Below, one piece after another: positions 11,025 through 23,547 of a stretch of DNA of 64,000 nt. Source of the stretch: Symsagittifera roscoffensis (lineage: Eukaryota; Xenacoelomorpha; Acoela; Convolutidae); contig NW_026971553.1 of the NCBI RefSeq assembly GCF_963678635.1, positions 1 through 64,000 of the forward strand, given 5' to 3'. How positions within the stretch are numbered: the stretch's first letter is position 1; each line of letters begins with the position of its first letter. A program made the translations under genes and the position numbers. Under the pieces are notes generated by a model, which did not search any database, was not told where the DNA came from, and saw nothing but the letters and a program-made list of their open reading frames with translations.

Positions 11025-14000
11025 ATATATAATTCAAACAGACGACCTTGATTTAGAATTTTCAAAAGTATTCTCAGAATATATAAAAAGCATCCAATAT
11101 CATAACTCACAAAGAGCAAACTCCATATTCACCAATGAAGTTTTTGCGATAATATATAGTTATATATCGATATTAGAAAACGAAATCCAGATACCAAATG
11201 TCTCACCGACAGAAACATCTAAACATATAAGAGTACGACATGAAATCACACTACTCTCTAGTTTTCTAAATATAATTAAAGAAAATTTCACGAAAGATGA
11301 AGTTTCCCAACATACAAAACACGACTTACAAAAAATTTTGGCATGGTTCATAATAGATTATTTCACACATAATATTGATTTTATTTCACAAGCAAGAAAA
11401 AATTTTAGACCCCAAAACTCAAACGATGATACTGCCATCACAGAACAATCAGACTATGTTTGGGACCCCGAATGGTCTCATCCCGCATTCATAAACTTCC
11501 CACAATCAATCTCAAGTGAAGCAATAAGTACGATCTCTTATGTAAGAGATTATGTAAGAGTAATACCATTAACCATTGATGCAACACCATTAAACTATAA
11601 TACATTCTTACCCGATATGCAAAATAATAGTTTAAACTCTACAGTCATACACAATGAAAACCTCAATGGAACTAGGAATCTTACTCAACAAGATATCCAG
11701 ACACCATCACACTTCATAAATGAAGAAATCGTACACACAACAACTACACAACAAAGTATTTCACCAATACGTCCCAACTTAACAACACCAAGAAATACAA
11801 ACCCTTCACAAACACAGGTAACCTTACAATCAACCGTTAAACCTTCGGTTGCCCCAAAATATTCACACATGGATTACCAAACATACAGACCTATGACAAT
11901 ACCGCCAAAAACACGCAAAACGTTCACTAGAAACAATTTTGCAGACCATAATTATAATTACACACATCCATCAAAAACAAATTATCAACCGCGAAAAAAT
12001 TTTAGTAATTATACAAGATCTCGAAACTGGGATAACCCAATAGCACAACCTAATTCAGTAAATTTCCAAACAAATTTACATCCTCCACAGGATCGTAGTG
12101 AAAACTATCCATTTTTTCAACAAAATAAAAATAAAAAACAAACATCTTATCAAATGGATTACTTATCCTCAGATGATGATTTCTTACAACCAGATATATT
12201 TGCACCCTATAATCAAGAATATCGTGGACAAGGAATACAGAAACCACATACAAATCATAGAATTTTTTCTCCACAACCAATAGATACACAAAATCAACAT
12301 CCAATTCAGCAACAAAACCCAATTAATACACAATCTTTTCAACCAATTCAGCAACAAAACCCAATGATTGCAAACTCGTACCAACCAACACAAATGCAAA
12401 ATGAAATACCACTCCCATATTATCTTCAACAACACGAAATAACAAGAAATCAACTTTCAAATTTTTCTCAAATGCCAAATGCAGCAGAATCATTACAAAT
12501 GACAATGAATCCATACCTTATGGGTGGATCATCAATAACATCAAATAAACCTTTAATGGTATTCACAGGAACAGGCCCTGAATATTCTGTAGAAGACTAT
12601 TTAAATGCAGTAACAGCAAATTTGATTTTAAATATAGGACCTGAACCAATTAATACGCCACTACATCAAAACTGGATACATCGACGCACAGCGTTGATAC
12701 AAACAACTTTAGATGGCGCAGCCCAAAAATGGTTTTCAGTATTGCCTATAGAAATAAAATCAAATTGGAAAAGATTTACACAAGAATTTTCAAAAATGTT
12801 TGACTCCGAAAGAAACAAACAACAACAAAGAGTTTTATGTAATGAAATTCGCAGATTACCAAACGAAACCATCAAGCAATTAGCAGTACGAATCGAAACA
12901 CTAGTTCGAAAAGCATATTCATTAAATACACATGACTATAAAAACACAAAGATGACAGAAATCTTAATGATGACCTTAACACCGCAATTAAGAAAAATAG
13001 CAATAAAAAAGAGAGCATCCCATCCTTCTTCAATTCGAGAACCCGATTTAGATTTTCGAAAACTAGTAGACAAACTAGAACAAGCAGAAATCACAATGAA
13101 ACTCGAAGAAACGGAAAATCTGAAATTACAATACGTTAACAGAATTGAAACAGCTTCCACAAATATAAACAATATACAGGAATCAGATATAGACCTCGTT
13201 GAAAAAATCACTGAAATACTCAATATTTACGAAAAACACCCAAACTTTAAAGGCAAACCATCCTTCAAAAAATGGTGTAATTATTGCCGACGATACGGAC
13301 ATAGTATTTCTGAATGTAGACAAAAACAGCAAGACAATCAAAATAAACCTCAAAAATATAAAGAACCAAATAAATCATTCTATCAATACATGAAAAAAGA
13401 TCAAAATCTACCGAACAAAACTGTGTACAGCAACAACAGTTCAGGAAAACCACTCCCGAACAATAAATTATACAAGAAATCAATCACCATATAACTCAAA
13501 TTATAGAGGAAGATCACCAGAACGAAGAAACACGCAAAATTCATCACAAAATCACTACAATAGACCAAATAGTCGAAATAACTATTCCAGACCAAATTCA
13601 AATACACAACGATTTGTTTCTAGATCTAATTCCCAATCAAGAAATAATTACTATCCAAACAATCAATCACGAAATTCATCATACAATAGAAATAGAAACT
13701 ACTCCAATAATCGGAATAGAAGTTATTCAAACAACCGAAACCAGAATTACCCGAACAATCAATCAAGGAATAATTCATATAATAGATCGAACTATAACAG
13801 ACCAAACAATAATTACCAAAATAGATCGCGAAATAATTCACAAAATCGACACTCAAGTTATAATAATCGTTATAGAAATTATTCCCAGTCACCACACCGG
13901 AATAATAATAACTATAATAATTCTAATAATCGCCACAGAAGTAGTACACCTAAACATCAAAGACATATCAATCAAGTACAATCTAATCCAGAAACAACAT

Positions 14001-15043
14001 CAGACCCTCCAGGTATTGATGACACAGTAACTGATACGTTACAACTCAATCAAATAAACTGTGGATCATCAGATTCAGAAAGCGATGCAGAAAACACTCT
14101 CTCCATCAATATGATAAAAGTCGAAAATGACTATGAACCTGTTATATATGAACAACCTTTTTCATCACACATATATGAGAATCAATCAGAACTCCTTCAC
14201 AATTATTATATTGAACCCGTCCATTCCACACCGACGACACAAAAAACTAATGAAATTAACACTACAAATCAACCCAATGAGAACGAAAAAACAAAATGCT
14301 TGAATACAAATCACATCTATCAAAACATACAAAAAAAACAACCCAAAGAAAAAATTTGGACAATACCATTTCTTTTAGAAAGTCCAAGAAGCAAAGAATT
14401 TCAACCACCAGATCTTGAAATTGATTTTTTAATTGATTCAGGAGCAGAATCAAATATAATAAACATTCCCACATGGAATGAAATAAAAACCTTACACCCA
14501 AAGCTAACACCTCTTGAAACCTCCAGCAAACTAGCAACAGCACAAGGATCAACATTAATAAACTACGGAAAAATTCAATTATTTCTTCTCCCCACAAGAA
14601 CAATGGAACAAAACAAAATTTTAACCAAACCATTTAAACAAATATTCCATATCACTGATATTAAATATAATATCATTGGAATACCATTTATCTCTAAATA
14701 TATACCAACAATCAACATATTGAATAGTAAAATATTAATCAAAGATAAATATACAAAAACAAAAGACACATCCCTAACATTTTTTCAAAGATTAAATAAA
14801 CAACCACCATTCTTTTCAAAATTTTATCCAATATATAACCAACAAAGAAAACACCTGAAACCACTATCAGGAAACATCTATAATTTTTCAATCAAACAAG
14901 TTCACCAATATGATAAAAAACAAAACAAACAAAAATTTTATATGTCAGATTTTGAATTCAAACCTATTCATAAGTTTTTCAAAATCACAATCTCATCAAT
15001 AAAATATTTGAAAAACTCGAATTCAGATATTATTTCGGAATCT
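10971..15043 (+). repeat. tandem gag-pro unit 2 (4073 bp)
   Basis: Second copy. It lacks the 50-bp deletion of units 1 and 3, so it keeps the original sequence at 12212-12261, but it has lost two bases near 13465. Confidence 0.9.
10972..13494 (+). pseudogene. Gag, copy 2, N-terminally truncated and frameshifted
   Basis: An open frame without a start codon. It is the only copy in which the N-terminal extension, linker, capsid-like domain and zinc knuckle are in one frame. A 2-bp deletion after 13465 ends it within the RNA-binding tail. The first ~75 codons of gag are missing because the unit starts inside the gene. Confidence 0.75.
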
Positions 15044-15097
15044 ACAATACGGAATCTACTCCATAGAATTCAACTCACCAAATCAGAATCACAATAA
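13466..15097 (+). pseudogene. Gag tail plus protease, copy 2 (fragment)
   Basis: Continuation of copy 2 after its 2-bp deletion: the Asn/Arg/Ser-rich tail and an intact-looking aspartic protease with LIDSGAESN. It ends 54 bases past the second tandem junction in the wrong frame. No start codon belongs to this fragment, and the first ATG is at 14111. Confidence 0.7.
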
Positions 15098-16349
15098 ATA
15101 TATAATTCAAACAGACGACCTTGATTTAGAATTTTCAAAAGTATTCTCAGAATATATAAAAAGCATCCAATATCATAACTCACAAAGAGCAAACTCCATA
15201 TTCACCAATGAAGTTTTTGCGATAATATATAGTTATATATCGATATTAGAAAACGAAATCCAGATACCAAATGTCTCACCGACAGAAACATCTAAACATA
15301 TAAGAGTACGACATGAAATCACACTACTCTCTAGTTTTCTAAATATAATTAAAGAAAATTTCACGAAAGATGAAGTTTCCCAACATACAAAACACGACTT
15401 ACAAAAAATTTTGGCATGGTTCATAATAGATTATTTCACACATAATATTGATTTTATTTCACAAGCAAGAAAAAATTTTAGACCCCAAAACTCAAACGAT
15501 GATACTGCCATCACAGAACAATCAGACTATGTTTGGGACCCCGAATGGTCTCATCCCGCATTCATAAACTTCCCACAATCAATCTCAAGTGAAGCAATAA
15601 GTACGATCTCTTATGTAAGAGATTATGTAAGAGTAATACCATTAACCATTGATGCAACACCATTAAACTATAATACATTCTTACCCGATATGCAAAATAA
15701 TAGTTTAAACTCTACAGTCATACACAATGAAAACCTCAATGGAACTAGGAATCTTACTCAACAAGATATCCAGACACCATCACACTTCATAAATGAAGAA
15801 ATCGTACACACAACAACTACACAACAAAGTATTTCACCAATACGTCCCAACTTAACAACACCAAGAAATACAAACCCTTCACAAACACAGGTAACCTTAC
15901 AATCAACCGTTAAACCTTCGGTTGCCCCAAAATATTCACACATGGATTACCAAACATACAGACCTATGACAATACCGCCAAAAACACGCAAAACGTTCAC
16001 TAGAAACAATTTTGCAGACCATAATTATAATTACACACATCCATCAAAAACAAATTATCAACCGCGAAAAAATTTTAGTAATTATACAAGATCTCGAAAC
16101 TGGGATAACCCAATAGCACAACCTAATTCAGTAAATTTCCAAACAAATTTACATCCTCCACAGGATCGTAGTGAAAACTATCCATTTTTTCAACAAAATA
16201 AAAATAAAAAACAAACATCTTATCAAATGGATTACTTATCCTCAGATGATGATTTCTTACAACCAGATTTATTTGCACCCTATAATTTTTTCTCCACAGT
16301 CAATAGATACACAAAATCAACATCCAATTCAGCAACAAAACCCAATTAA
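15045..16349 (+). pseudogene. Gag N-terminal part, copy 3 (fragment)
   Basis: Same content as the first part of copies 1 and 2, without a start codon. It is broken at ~16286 by the 50-bp deletion. The remaining bases to 16349 are read out of frame. Confidence 0.7.
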
Positions 16350-16542
16350 TACACAATCTTTTCAACCAATTCAGCAACAAAACCCAATGATTGCAAACTC
16401 GTACCAACCAACACAAATGCAAAATGAAATACCACTCCCATATTATCTTCAACAACACGAAATAACAAGAAATCAACTTTCAAATTTTTCTCAAATGCCA
16501 AATGCAGCAGAATCATTACAAATGACAATGAACAGACCCTGA
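16288..16542 (+). pseudogene. Gag linker, copy 3 (fragment)
   Basis: A short in-frame continuation of gag between the 50-bp and 62-bp deletions. It ends at a stop created by the second deletion. It contains only the Gln/Asn/Pro linker. Confidence 0.6.
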
Positions 16543-16582
16543 ATATTCTGTAGAAGACTATTTAAATGCAGTAACAGCAAAT

Positions 16583-19500
16583 TTGATTTTAAATATAGGA
16601 CCTGAACCAATTAATACGCCACTACATCAAAACTGGATAAATCGACGCACAGCGTTGATACAAACAACTTTAGATGGCGCAGCCCAAAAATGGTTTTCAG
16701 TATTGCCTATAGAAATAAAATCAAATTGGAAAAGATTTACACAAGAATTTTCAAAAATGTTTGACTCCGAAAGAAACAAACAACAACAAAGAGTTTTATG
16801 TAATGAAATTCGCAGATTACCAAACGAAACCATCAAGCAATTAGCAGTACGAATCGAAACACTAGTTCGAAAAGCATATTCATTAAATACACATGACTAT
16901 AAAAACACAAAGATGACAGAAATCTTAATGATGACCTTAACACCGCAATTAAGAAAAATAGCAATAAAAAAGAGAGCATCCCATCCTTCTTCAATTCGAG
17001 AACCCGATTTAGATTTTCGAAAACTAGTAGACAAACTAGAACAAGCAGAAATCACAATGAAACTCGAAGAAACGGAAAATCTGAAATTACAATACGTTAA
17101 CAGAATTGAAACAGCTTCCACAAATATAAACAATATACAGGAATCAGATATAGACCTCGTTGAAAAAATCACTGAAATACTCAATATTTACGAAAAACAC
17201 CCAAACTTTAAAGGCAAACCATCCTTCAAAAAATGGTGTAATTATTGCCGACGATACGGACATAGTATTTCTGAATGTAGACAAAAACAGCAAGACAATC
17301 AAAATAAACCTCAAAAATATAAAGAACCAAATAAATCATTCTATCAATACATGAAAAAAGATCAAAATCTACCGAACAAAACTGTGTACAGCAACAACAG
17401 TTCAGGAAAACCACTCCCGAACAATACAAATTATACAAGAAATCAATCACCATATAACTCAAATTATAGAGGAAGATCACCAGAACGAAGAAACACGCAA
17501 AATTCATCACAAAATCACTACAATAGACCAAATAGTCGAAATAACTATTCCAGACCAAATTCAAATACACAACGATTTGTTTCTAGATCTAATTCCCAAT
17601 CAAGAAATAATTACTATCCAAACAATCAATCACGAAATTCATCATACAATAGAAATAGAAACTACTCCAATAATCGGAATAGAAGTTATTCAAACAACCG
17701 AAACCAGAATTACCCGAACAATCAATCAAGGAATAATTCATATAATAGATCGAACTATAACAGACCAAACAATAATTACCAAAATAGATCGCGAAATAAT
17801 TCACAAAATCGACACTCAAGTTATAATAATCGTTATAGAAATTATTCCCAGTCACCACACCGGAATAATAATAACTATAATAATTCTAATAATCGCCACA
17901 GAAGTAGTACACCTAAACATCAAAGACATATCAATCAAGTACAATCTAATCCAGAAACAACATCAGACCCTCCAGGTATTGATGACACAGTAACTGATAC
18001 GTTACAACTCAATCAAATAAACTGTGGATCATCAGATTCAGAAAGCGATGCAGAAAACACTCTCTCCATCAATATGATAAAAGTCGAAAATGACTATGAA
18101 CCTGTTATATATGAACAACCTTTTTCATCACACATATATGAGAATCAATCAGAACTCCTTCACAATTATTATATTGAACCCGTCCATTCCACACCGACGA
18201 CACAAAAAACTAATGAAATTAACACTACAAATCAACCCAATGAGAACGAAAAAACAAAATGCTTGAATACAAATCACATCTATCAAAACATACAAAAAGA
18301 ACAACCCAAAGAAAAAATTTGGACAATACCATTTCTTTTAGAAAGTCCAAGAAGCAAAGAATTTCAACCACCAGATCTTGAAATTGATTTTTTAATTGAT
18401 TCAGGAGCAGAATCAAATATAATAAACATTCCCACATGGAATGAAATAAAAACCTTACACCCAAAGCTAACACCTCTTGAAACCTCCAGCAAACTAGCAA
18501 CAGCACAAGGATCAACATTAATAAACTACGCAAAAATTCAATTATTTCTTCTCCCCACAAGAACAATGGAACAAAACAAAATTTTAACCAAACCATTTAA
18601 ACAAATATTCCATATCACTGATATTAAATATAATATCATTGGAATACCATTTATCTCTAAATATATACCAACAATCAACATATTGAATAGTAAAATATTA
18701 ATCAAAGATAAATATACAAAAACAAAAGACACATCCCTAACATTTTTTCAAAGATTAAATAAACAACCACCATTCTTTTCAAAATTTTATCCAATATATA
18801 ACCAACAAAGAAAACACCTGAAACCACTATCAGGAAACATCTATAATTTTTCAATCAAACAAGTTCACCAATATGATAAAAAACAAAACAAACAAAAATT
18901 TTATATGTCAGATTTTGAATTCAAACCTATTCATAAGTTTTTCAAAATCACAATCTCATCAATAAAATATTTGAAAAACTCGAATTCAGATATTATTTCC
19001 TTACATGTATACAACAATACACCTTACCAAGTAACATTAACTTTAGGACTTTTAGGCTATTGCGAAACCAACGCTACAATATCACCAATACACGAAAAAG
19101 CATATCGTGTAAATAATATACTCCAATTACTAGATATTTGCCAATCCACAATCCTTAATGAAGAATTATCTATAAATAATATAATAAGTAATGAAAACAG
19201 AAATACGGATTATTTCACAAAAACCCCATATTTCAAACCGACATTCAACATAAATAACTACACAGAAAATCAACAGACATTTTTAACAATGTTTAATTTC
19301 CAACATTCACAAATAACACAAGACGAATTTGAAAAATTAGCCAAACAGCTAATTAAATATTCATCACTCTATGCAACATCCAAATTTGATGTTGGCAAAA
19401 TCAGCTCATCACTACATCTCCCATTAAAACCAGACGCAGTTTTCAAAAAACAAAGAGCAAGTAAAGTACCAATTCACTTACACGATAAAGTAAACAGATT

Positions 19501-22500
19501 ACTCGACATTTTAGAACAATACAACATTATATCACCAGTAAACAAAGAAGAACAACCAAAAGGCAACACATTTATCAACCCTGTTATCATTCTAGCCAAA
19601 GGAGAATCATTAAAAATTGTTCTCGATGCTAGATACCTCAACTCACTCATAGATGAATCAAAGTGTAATTGGCCTATTGAACCAATACAAGTTATTTTAA
19701 CAAAAATAAACGGAAAATATTTTACAACCGCAGATATGAATAGTGCATACAATCAAATGCCATTAGATGAACAATCACGACGTTTAACACAATTTGTTAT
19801 TGGAAACCAACAATACGAATTCAACCGCTTATTCTATGGAATATCCATAGGACCAGCAGCATTTTCAGCTTTTATGAGCAAAATTTTTCGACCACTAATA
19901 CTCAAGAAAAACGCAATCACCTATTTAGACGTTGTTGTTATGCAATCACAGACAAAAGAGGAAATGTTCAATGTTTTAGAACAATACCACCAAATACTTC
20001 AGAACGAAAATCTGAAGGCCGCCCCCGATAAATCACACTTCTTTTTGACAAGAGTTAAATTCTTAGGACATAATATAGAAAGAAAAACAATCACTGCATT
20101 GAAATCACGTATAGACGCTATTCAAAAACTCCAACCACCAACAAATAAAAAGAAAATCCAAGAATTCCTTGGAATGTTAAACTTTTTAAGCAAATATGTT
20201 TATAAAATGCAATTATATCTACGACCATTCTATAATATACTTAGACAACAAAATAATTTTGAATGGAATACAGAACATCAAGCACGATTTGAAGAAATTA
20301 AAAAACTTCTAACTGAACAAATTTCAAACACAATTCCAGACTCAAATCAACCATTTTATGCAATGTGCGATGCTTCGAACTTTGGCATCGGCGCAGCATT
20401 ATTACAATCACATAATGGTACAAATAAAATGAACCTCATATCAGCAAATTCTCGATTATTCACTCAAGCAGAGCTACGACTCTCAACTCTAATGAGAGAA
20501 TGTACAGCCATAATATATACACTAACAGAATATGAATTTCTGATACTTGGATCAAAACATCCCACAGTTCTATTCACAGACCATAAACCAATCATCTTTC
20601 TTTTTACACAAAAGTCTAATCCAAACCACCGAGTTTATAGATTTCAACTAATTTTAATGAAATTCCCAAACTTACATATAGTTTGGACCGCAGGAAAAAA
20701 TCTTGCATTACCAGACACATTAAGTCGAAATACGCCACCTGAATTACTTACACGTAAAACCACAGTTGAAATACCCAAAAATATAAAATTCTACCTTGCA
20801 GAAAATGAAACATCACCCCGATTGGAATGCAAATATGCAGTAAAAACTGACGTTGAACAATCACAAATAAACAATCTACAACACTTCCCACTTTATTTAG
20901 ATTGTCAAAATAATCACTATGAAGTTGATCTACTTGGAACATCAACTTTTAAACCAATCCCATATTCACAATGGATAAAAAATAACACCCAACAAAAAAG
21001 AGTAAAACCACACTCGCATAAAAAAGACCGTTTTCCACTAATTGAAAAAGAAAATTTAACTGATAAAATAAACTTATCAGGACCACAAACAAACGATTCA
21101 AAATACACAATAAATCAAGTTTTTGACCTCCATGACCCACTTGATACAATACCCTTATCTAAATTAGAAATTGAAAACATTTTTCTCCCCCCAACAGAAA
21201 CAATTACAATTTCAACACTGAAACAATATCAAAACCTTGACCCAGTAATTCGACAACTGAAATCATGGCACAAATATAAAACTAAACCTATCAAAGCAGA
21301 TTCAACTATTCTAGGAAACAAAACACTCCTCCGATATTTTCGAAAATTCAATAATACAACAATTAACGAAAACACAGACCTTCTAGAATACAAACTAAAT
21401 GAATCTACAGTTCCCTGTCTCCCTTTAAGTATGATTTTCATAGCTTTTAATATTTCACATGCACAAAATATTAAAGGACACTCTGGATCAGAGAAAACAT
21501 ATTCAAATTTTATACAAAACTTTTATTTCCCAAATGCACCAATTTGGATAAAAGTACTATGCAATGACTGTATAGTATGTCAACTAAATAAACCTTACCC
21601 AAATCAAAAACAAATAGCACAAAAACAAGATTTTAAAGGACAAAGTTTGCACTTTAATCATCGTATCTCATTTGATACCAAAGGACCAATTTCACCCTCA
21701 TCAGAAGGAAACTCCTACATCATGGTAATTGTTGACGCATTTACACATTATGTAGCACTTAACCCAGTACCACATTGTAACGCTTATTACGCTTACACAA
21801 CACTCTATGAACACTGGATAGCAAAATTCGGACTACCAGAAATTTTAGTTACAGACAACGGTACAGAATTCATAAATAATGAAATCATCACACTATGTCA
21901 TTTATATAACATTAAACACAAACCACGTACATCTCACGCACCTTGGACAAACGGCTTAGTCGAAGGTATGAACCGTTCATTACAAGAATACCTCAGATGT
22001 ATCATCAATGGCAATGATACAAGATATACCGAATGGTCAGCAGATGTAAAACTATTTCCCTTAGCATATAATTCACAAATCACGACAACTTTAGGAATGT
22101 CACCATATGAAATGGTTTTTAACCAAAAGCCACGCAAACCAATAATGTTTACAGCAAACTCTCATAAAAACGCACAAGGTTATTGTCAACCAAATAAAGA
22201 CTCAATTTGCTATAACCTACCATTACATACACACGATGAAGATCATTTTCATCACCCACAAATTTTTAAACTAGCCTCCGGTACACACACCGAATGGATT
22301 TTAAACAGAGATAAAAAACGAAATGAAATTTACCAAAAAGTAACAAAAAAGTTGTTACAAAGGCAAAATATTAATGAACAAATAAATTCACGCTTTACAC
22401 CAGCCTCCGATTTAAAAATTGGAACATTTGTTTTAATACCCAATTTTAATACTCAAAAAGGAATTTCAAAAAAATTACAACCCCTTCGTAAAGGACCATA

Positions 22501-22954
22501 CCAAATAATTGCAAAACCCACTGACGTCACATATAAAATCACCGACTCAGACAAAAAAGAAATCGTTCAACACCGAAATAACCTATTACCTTATTATCCA
22601 AAAGAATACGCACTCCGCGAACTAACTCAATTATATTCTTTTACAGGTTTACAAGTTATTCAAAATGACCCACATACGGAAAATACAACAAAGGAACAAA
22701 ATGATATTCACCTCGGAAATCAAAATACAAAATCAACCACCACAAAAAACAATACAAAAAAGCTAGATCAAAATACATCTCAAAAAGAAAGAAAAAGTAG
22801 AAAAATGACAGAACAAATAATACCCCAAGAACAAATCGACAAATCAGAACATAGAGAGTCTTCACGACTTAGAAATCAACCACGTAAAAATTATAAATTA
22901 TTCATCCCACAATCTAAAATATTAAAGAAAGTTGAATTTCAAAAACAACTTTAA
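16583..22954 (+). CDS. pol: Gag-Pro-Pol polyprotein of Element 1 (RT active site mutated)
   Basis: The frame is open from ~16532 and has no true ATG; the given start is its first TTG. Domains by residue of the 2123-aa frame: capsid-like 1-150; zinc knuckle CX2CX4HX4C 219-232; Asn/Arg/Ser tail 265-430; aspartic protease with DSG at 606; reverse transcriptase ~990-1180; Ty3/gypsy-type RNase H from CDAS (Asp 1263) to DTLSR; integrase H2C2 finger ~1625-1670 and catalytic D1698, D1758, E1794 (D,D35E spacing intact); a C-terminal basic tail. The RT motif that should read Y-x-D-D reads YLDV (residues 1114-1117), so the second catalytic Asp is lost by a GAT-to-GTT change. Everything else looks intact. 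Gag and Pol are in one frame, unlike Element 2. Confidence 0.85.
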   Translation: MILNIGPEPINTPLHQNWINRRTALIQTTLDGAAQKWFSVLPIEIKSNWKRFTQEFSKMFDSERNKQQQRVLCNEIRRLPNETIKQLAVRIETLVRKAYSLNTHDYKNTKMTEILMMTLTPQLRKIAIKKRASHPSSIREPDLDFRKLVDKLEQAEITMKLEETENLKLQYVNRIETASTNINNIQESDIDLVEKITEILNIYEKHPNFKGKPSFKKWCNYCRRYGHSISECRQKQQDNQNKPQKYKEPNKSFYQYMKKDQNLPNKTVYSNNSSGKPLPNNTNYTRNQSPYNSNYRGRSPERRNTQNSSQNHYNRPNSRNNYSRPNSNTQRFVSRSNSQSRNNYYPNNQSRNSSYNRNRNYSNNRNRSYSNNRNQNYPNNQSRNNSYNRSNYNRPNNNYQNRSRNNSQNRHSSYNNRYRNYSQSPHRNNNNYNNSNNRHRSSTPKHQRHINQVQSNPETTSDPPGIDDTVTDTLQLNQINCGSSDSESDAENTLSINMIKVENDYEPVIYEQPFSSHIYENQSELLHNYYIEPVHSTPTTQKTNEINTTNQPNENEKTKCLNTNHIYQNIQKEQPKEKIWTIPFLLESPRSKEFQPPDLEIDFLIDSGAESNIINIPTWNEIKTLHPKLTPLETSSKLATAQGSTLINYAKIQLFLLPTRTMEQNKILTKPFKQIFHITDIKYNIIGIPFISKYIPTINILNSKILIKDKYTKTKDTSLTFFQRLNKQPPFFSKFYPIYNQQRKHLKPLSGNIYNFSIKQVHQYDKKQNKQKFYMSDFEFKPIHKFFKITISSIKYLKNSNSDIISLHVYNNTPYQVTLTLGLLGYCETNATISPIHEKAYRVNNILQLLDICQSTILNEELSINNIISNENRNTDYFTKTPYFKPTFNINNYTENQQTFLTMFNFQHSQITQDEFEKLAKQLIKYSSLYATSKFDVGKISSSLHLPLKPDAVFKKQRASKVPIHLHDKVNRLLDILEQYNIISPVNKEEQPKGNTFINPVIILAKGESLKIVLDARYLNSLIDESKCNWPIEPIQVILTKINGKYFTTADMNSAYNQMPLDEQSRRLTQFVIGNQQYEFNRLFYGISIGPAAFSAFMSKIFRPLILKKNAITYLDVVVMQSQTKEEMFNVLEQYHQILQNENLKAAPDKSHFFLTRVKFLGHNIERKTITALKSRIDAIQKLQPPTNKKKIQEFLGMLNFLSKYVYKMQLYLRPFYNILRQQNNFEWNTEHQARFEEIKKLLTEQISNTIPDSNQPFYAMCDASNFGIGAALLQSHNGTNKMNLISANSRLFTQAELRLSTLMRECTAIIYTLTEYEFLILGSKHPTVLFTDHKPIIFLFTQKSNPNHRVYRFQLILMKFPNLHIVWTAGKNLALPDTLSRNTPPELLTRKTTVEIPKNIKFYLAENETSPRLECKYAVKTDVEQSQINNLQHFPLYLDCQNNHYEVDLLGTSTFKPIPYSQWIKNNTQQKRVKPHSHKKDRFPLIEKENLTDKINLSGPQTNDSKYTINQVFDLHDPLDTIPLSKLEIENIFLPPTETITISTLKQYQNLDPVIRQLKSWHKYKTKPIKADSTILGNKTLLRYFRKFNNTTINENTDLLEYKLNESTVPCLPLSMIFIAFNISHAQNIKGHSGSEKTYSNFIQNFYFPNAPIWIKVLCNDCIVCQLNKPYPNQKQIAQKQDFKGQSLHFNHRISFDTKGPISPSSEGNSYIMVIVDAFTHYVALNPVPHCNAYYAYTTLYEHWIAKFGLPEILVTDNGTEFINNEIITLCHLYNIKHKPRTSHAPWTNGLVEGMNRSLQEYLRCIINGNDTRYTEWSADVKLFPLAYNSQITTTLGMSPYEMVFNQKPRKPIMFTANSHKNAQGYCQPNKDSICYNLPLHTHDEDHFHHPQIFKLASGTHTEWILNRDKKRNEIYQKVTKKLLQRQNINEQINSRFTPASDLKIGTFVLIPNFNTQKGISKKLQPLRKGPYQIIAKPTDVTYKITDSDKKEIVQHRNNLLPYYPKEYALRELTQLYSFTGLQVIQNDPHTENTTKEQNDIHLGNQNTKSTTTKNNTKKLDQNTSQKERKSRKMTEQIIPQEQIDKSEHRESSRLRNQPRKNYKLFIPQSKILKKVEFQKQL

Positions 22955-23547
22955 TTCTACATTTAATAATCTTTGCACCTCTGAAACATTTTACACTTTC
23001 ATTTTTCAAAATAACATGCTGACAAACAAGCAGCGATTCTAGTTCATAATTAGCCAATAGGATTCATCCAATCCGTCACCTTCTATAACTTTAACACAAA
23101 CCAACTAGGCGAAAAATATTAACCTCCAGGCATATCTATAACTGTAACTCTACGACCTCCAGGTCAAAAATAAGCAAACCACTCCAACTTGACAACTAAA
23201 ATAAATATCACCATATTATCATAACCCTCCCTTATCTAATAAACCAAAGATCAACAATATTTCCCCAACTCAGACCTCAAATATCCCCCAGACAAATATG
23301 TTAAATTAGCCTAAAGTAAAAAAACGACCATTTTATTTAGCCTAAAGTATAAAAATCTCAAAAAAACCCCAGATCACTTGACAAATGAAGATAAAGACAA
23401 AGAAGACCTCCCGATCACCATGAAAATTGCCCCCAACAATTTTTCACAAAACTCAACCCACTTGTCAAAAAACTAATAAATAATCCGACCACACTTGAAA
23501 ATTGCCCCAAACAACAAAAAATATTCGATCACGAAGTCATTTCTTAA
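22955..23547 (+). other. pol-accessory spacer
   Basis: There is no ORF. It contains short imperfect direct repeats (TTAGCCTAAAGTA twice at 23314-23350; AAAATTGCCCC twice near 23420 and 23500) and a TATA-like box. It is a plausible internal promoter region for the downstream block. Confidence 0.45.
23348..23354 (+). promoter_or_regulatory. candidate internal TATA box
   Basis: TATAAAA, 194 bp upstream of the first accessory ORF and right after the second TTAGCCTAAAG repeat. It could drive a separate accessory/env transcript. In AT-rich DNA such matches also arise by chance. Confidence 0.3.

Larger units (their letters stand above)
15044..18999 (+). repeat. tandem gag-pro unit 3
   Basis: Third copy, which continues without interruption into pol. 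It carries the same 50-bp deletion as unit 1 plus a private 62-bp deletion at about 16530 that removes part of the capsid-like domain. Confidence 0.9.
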
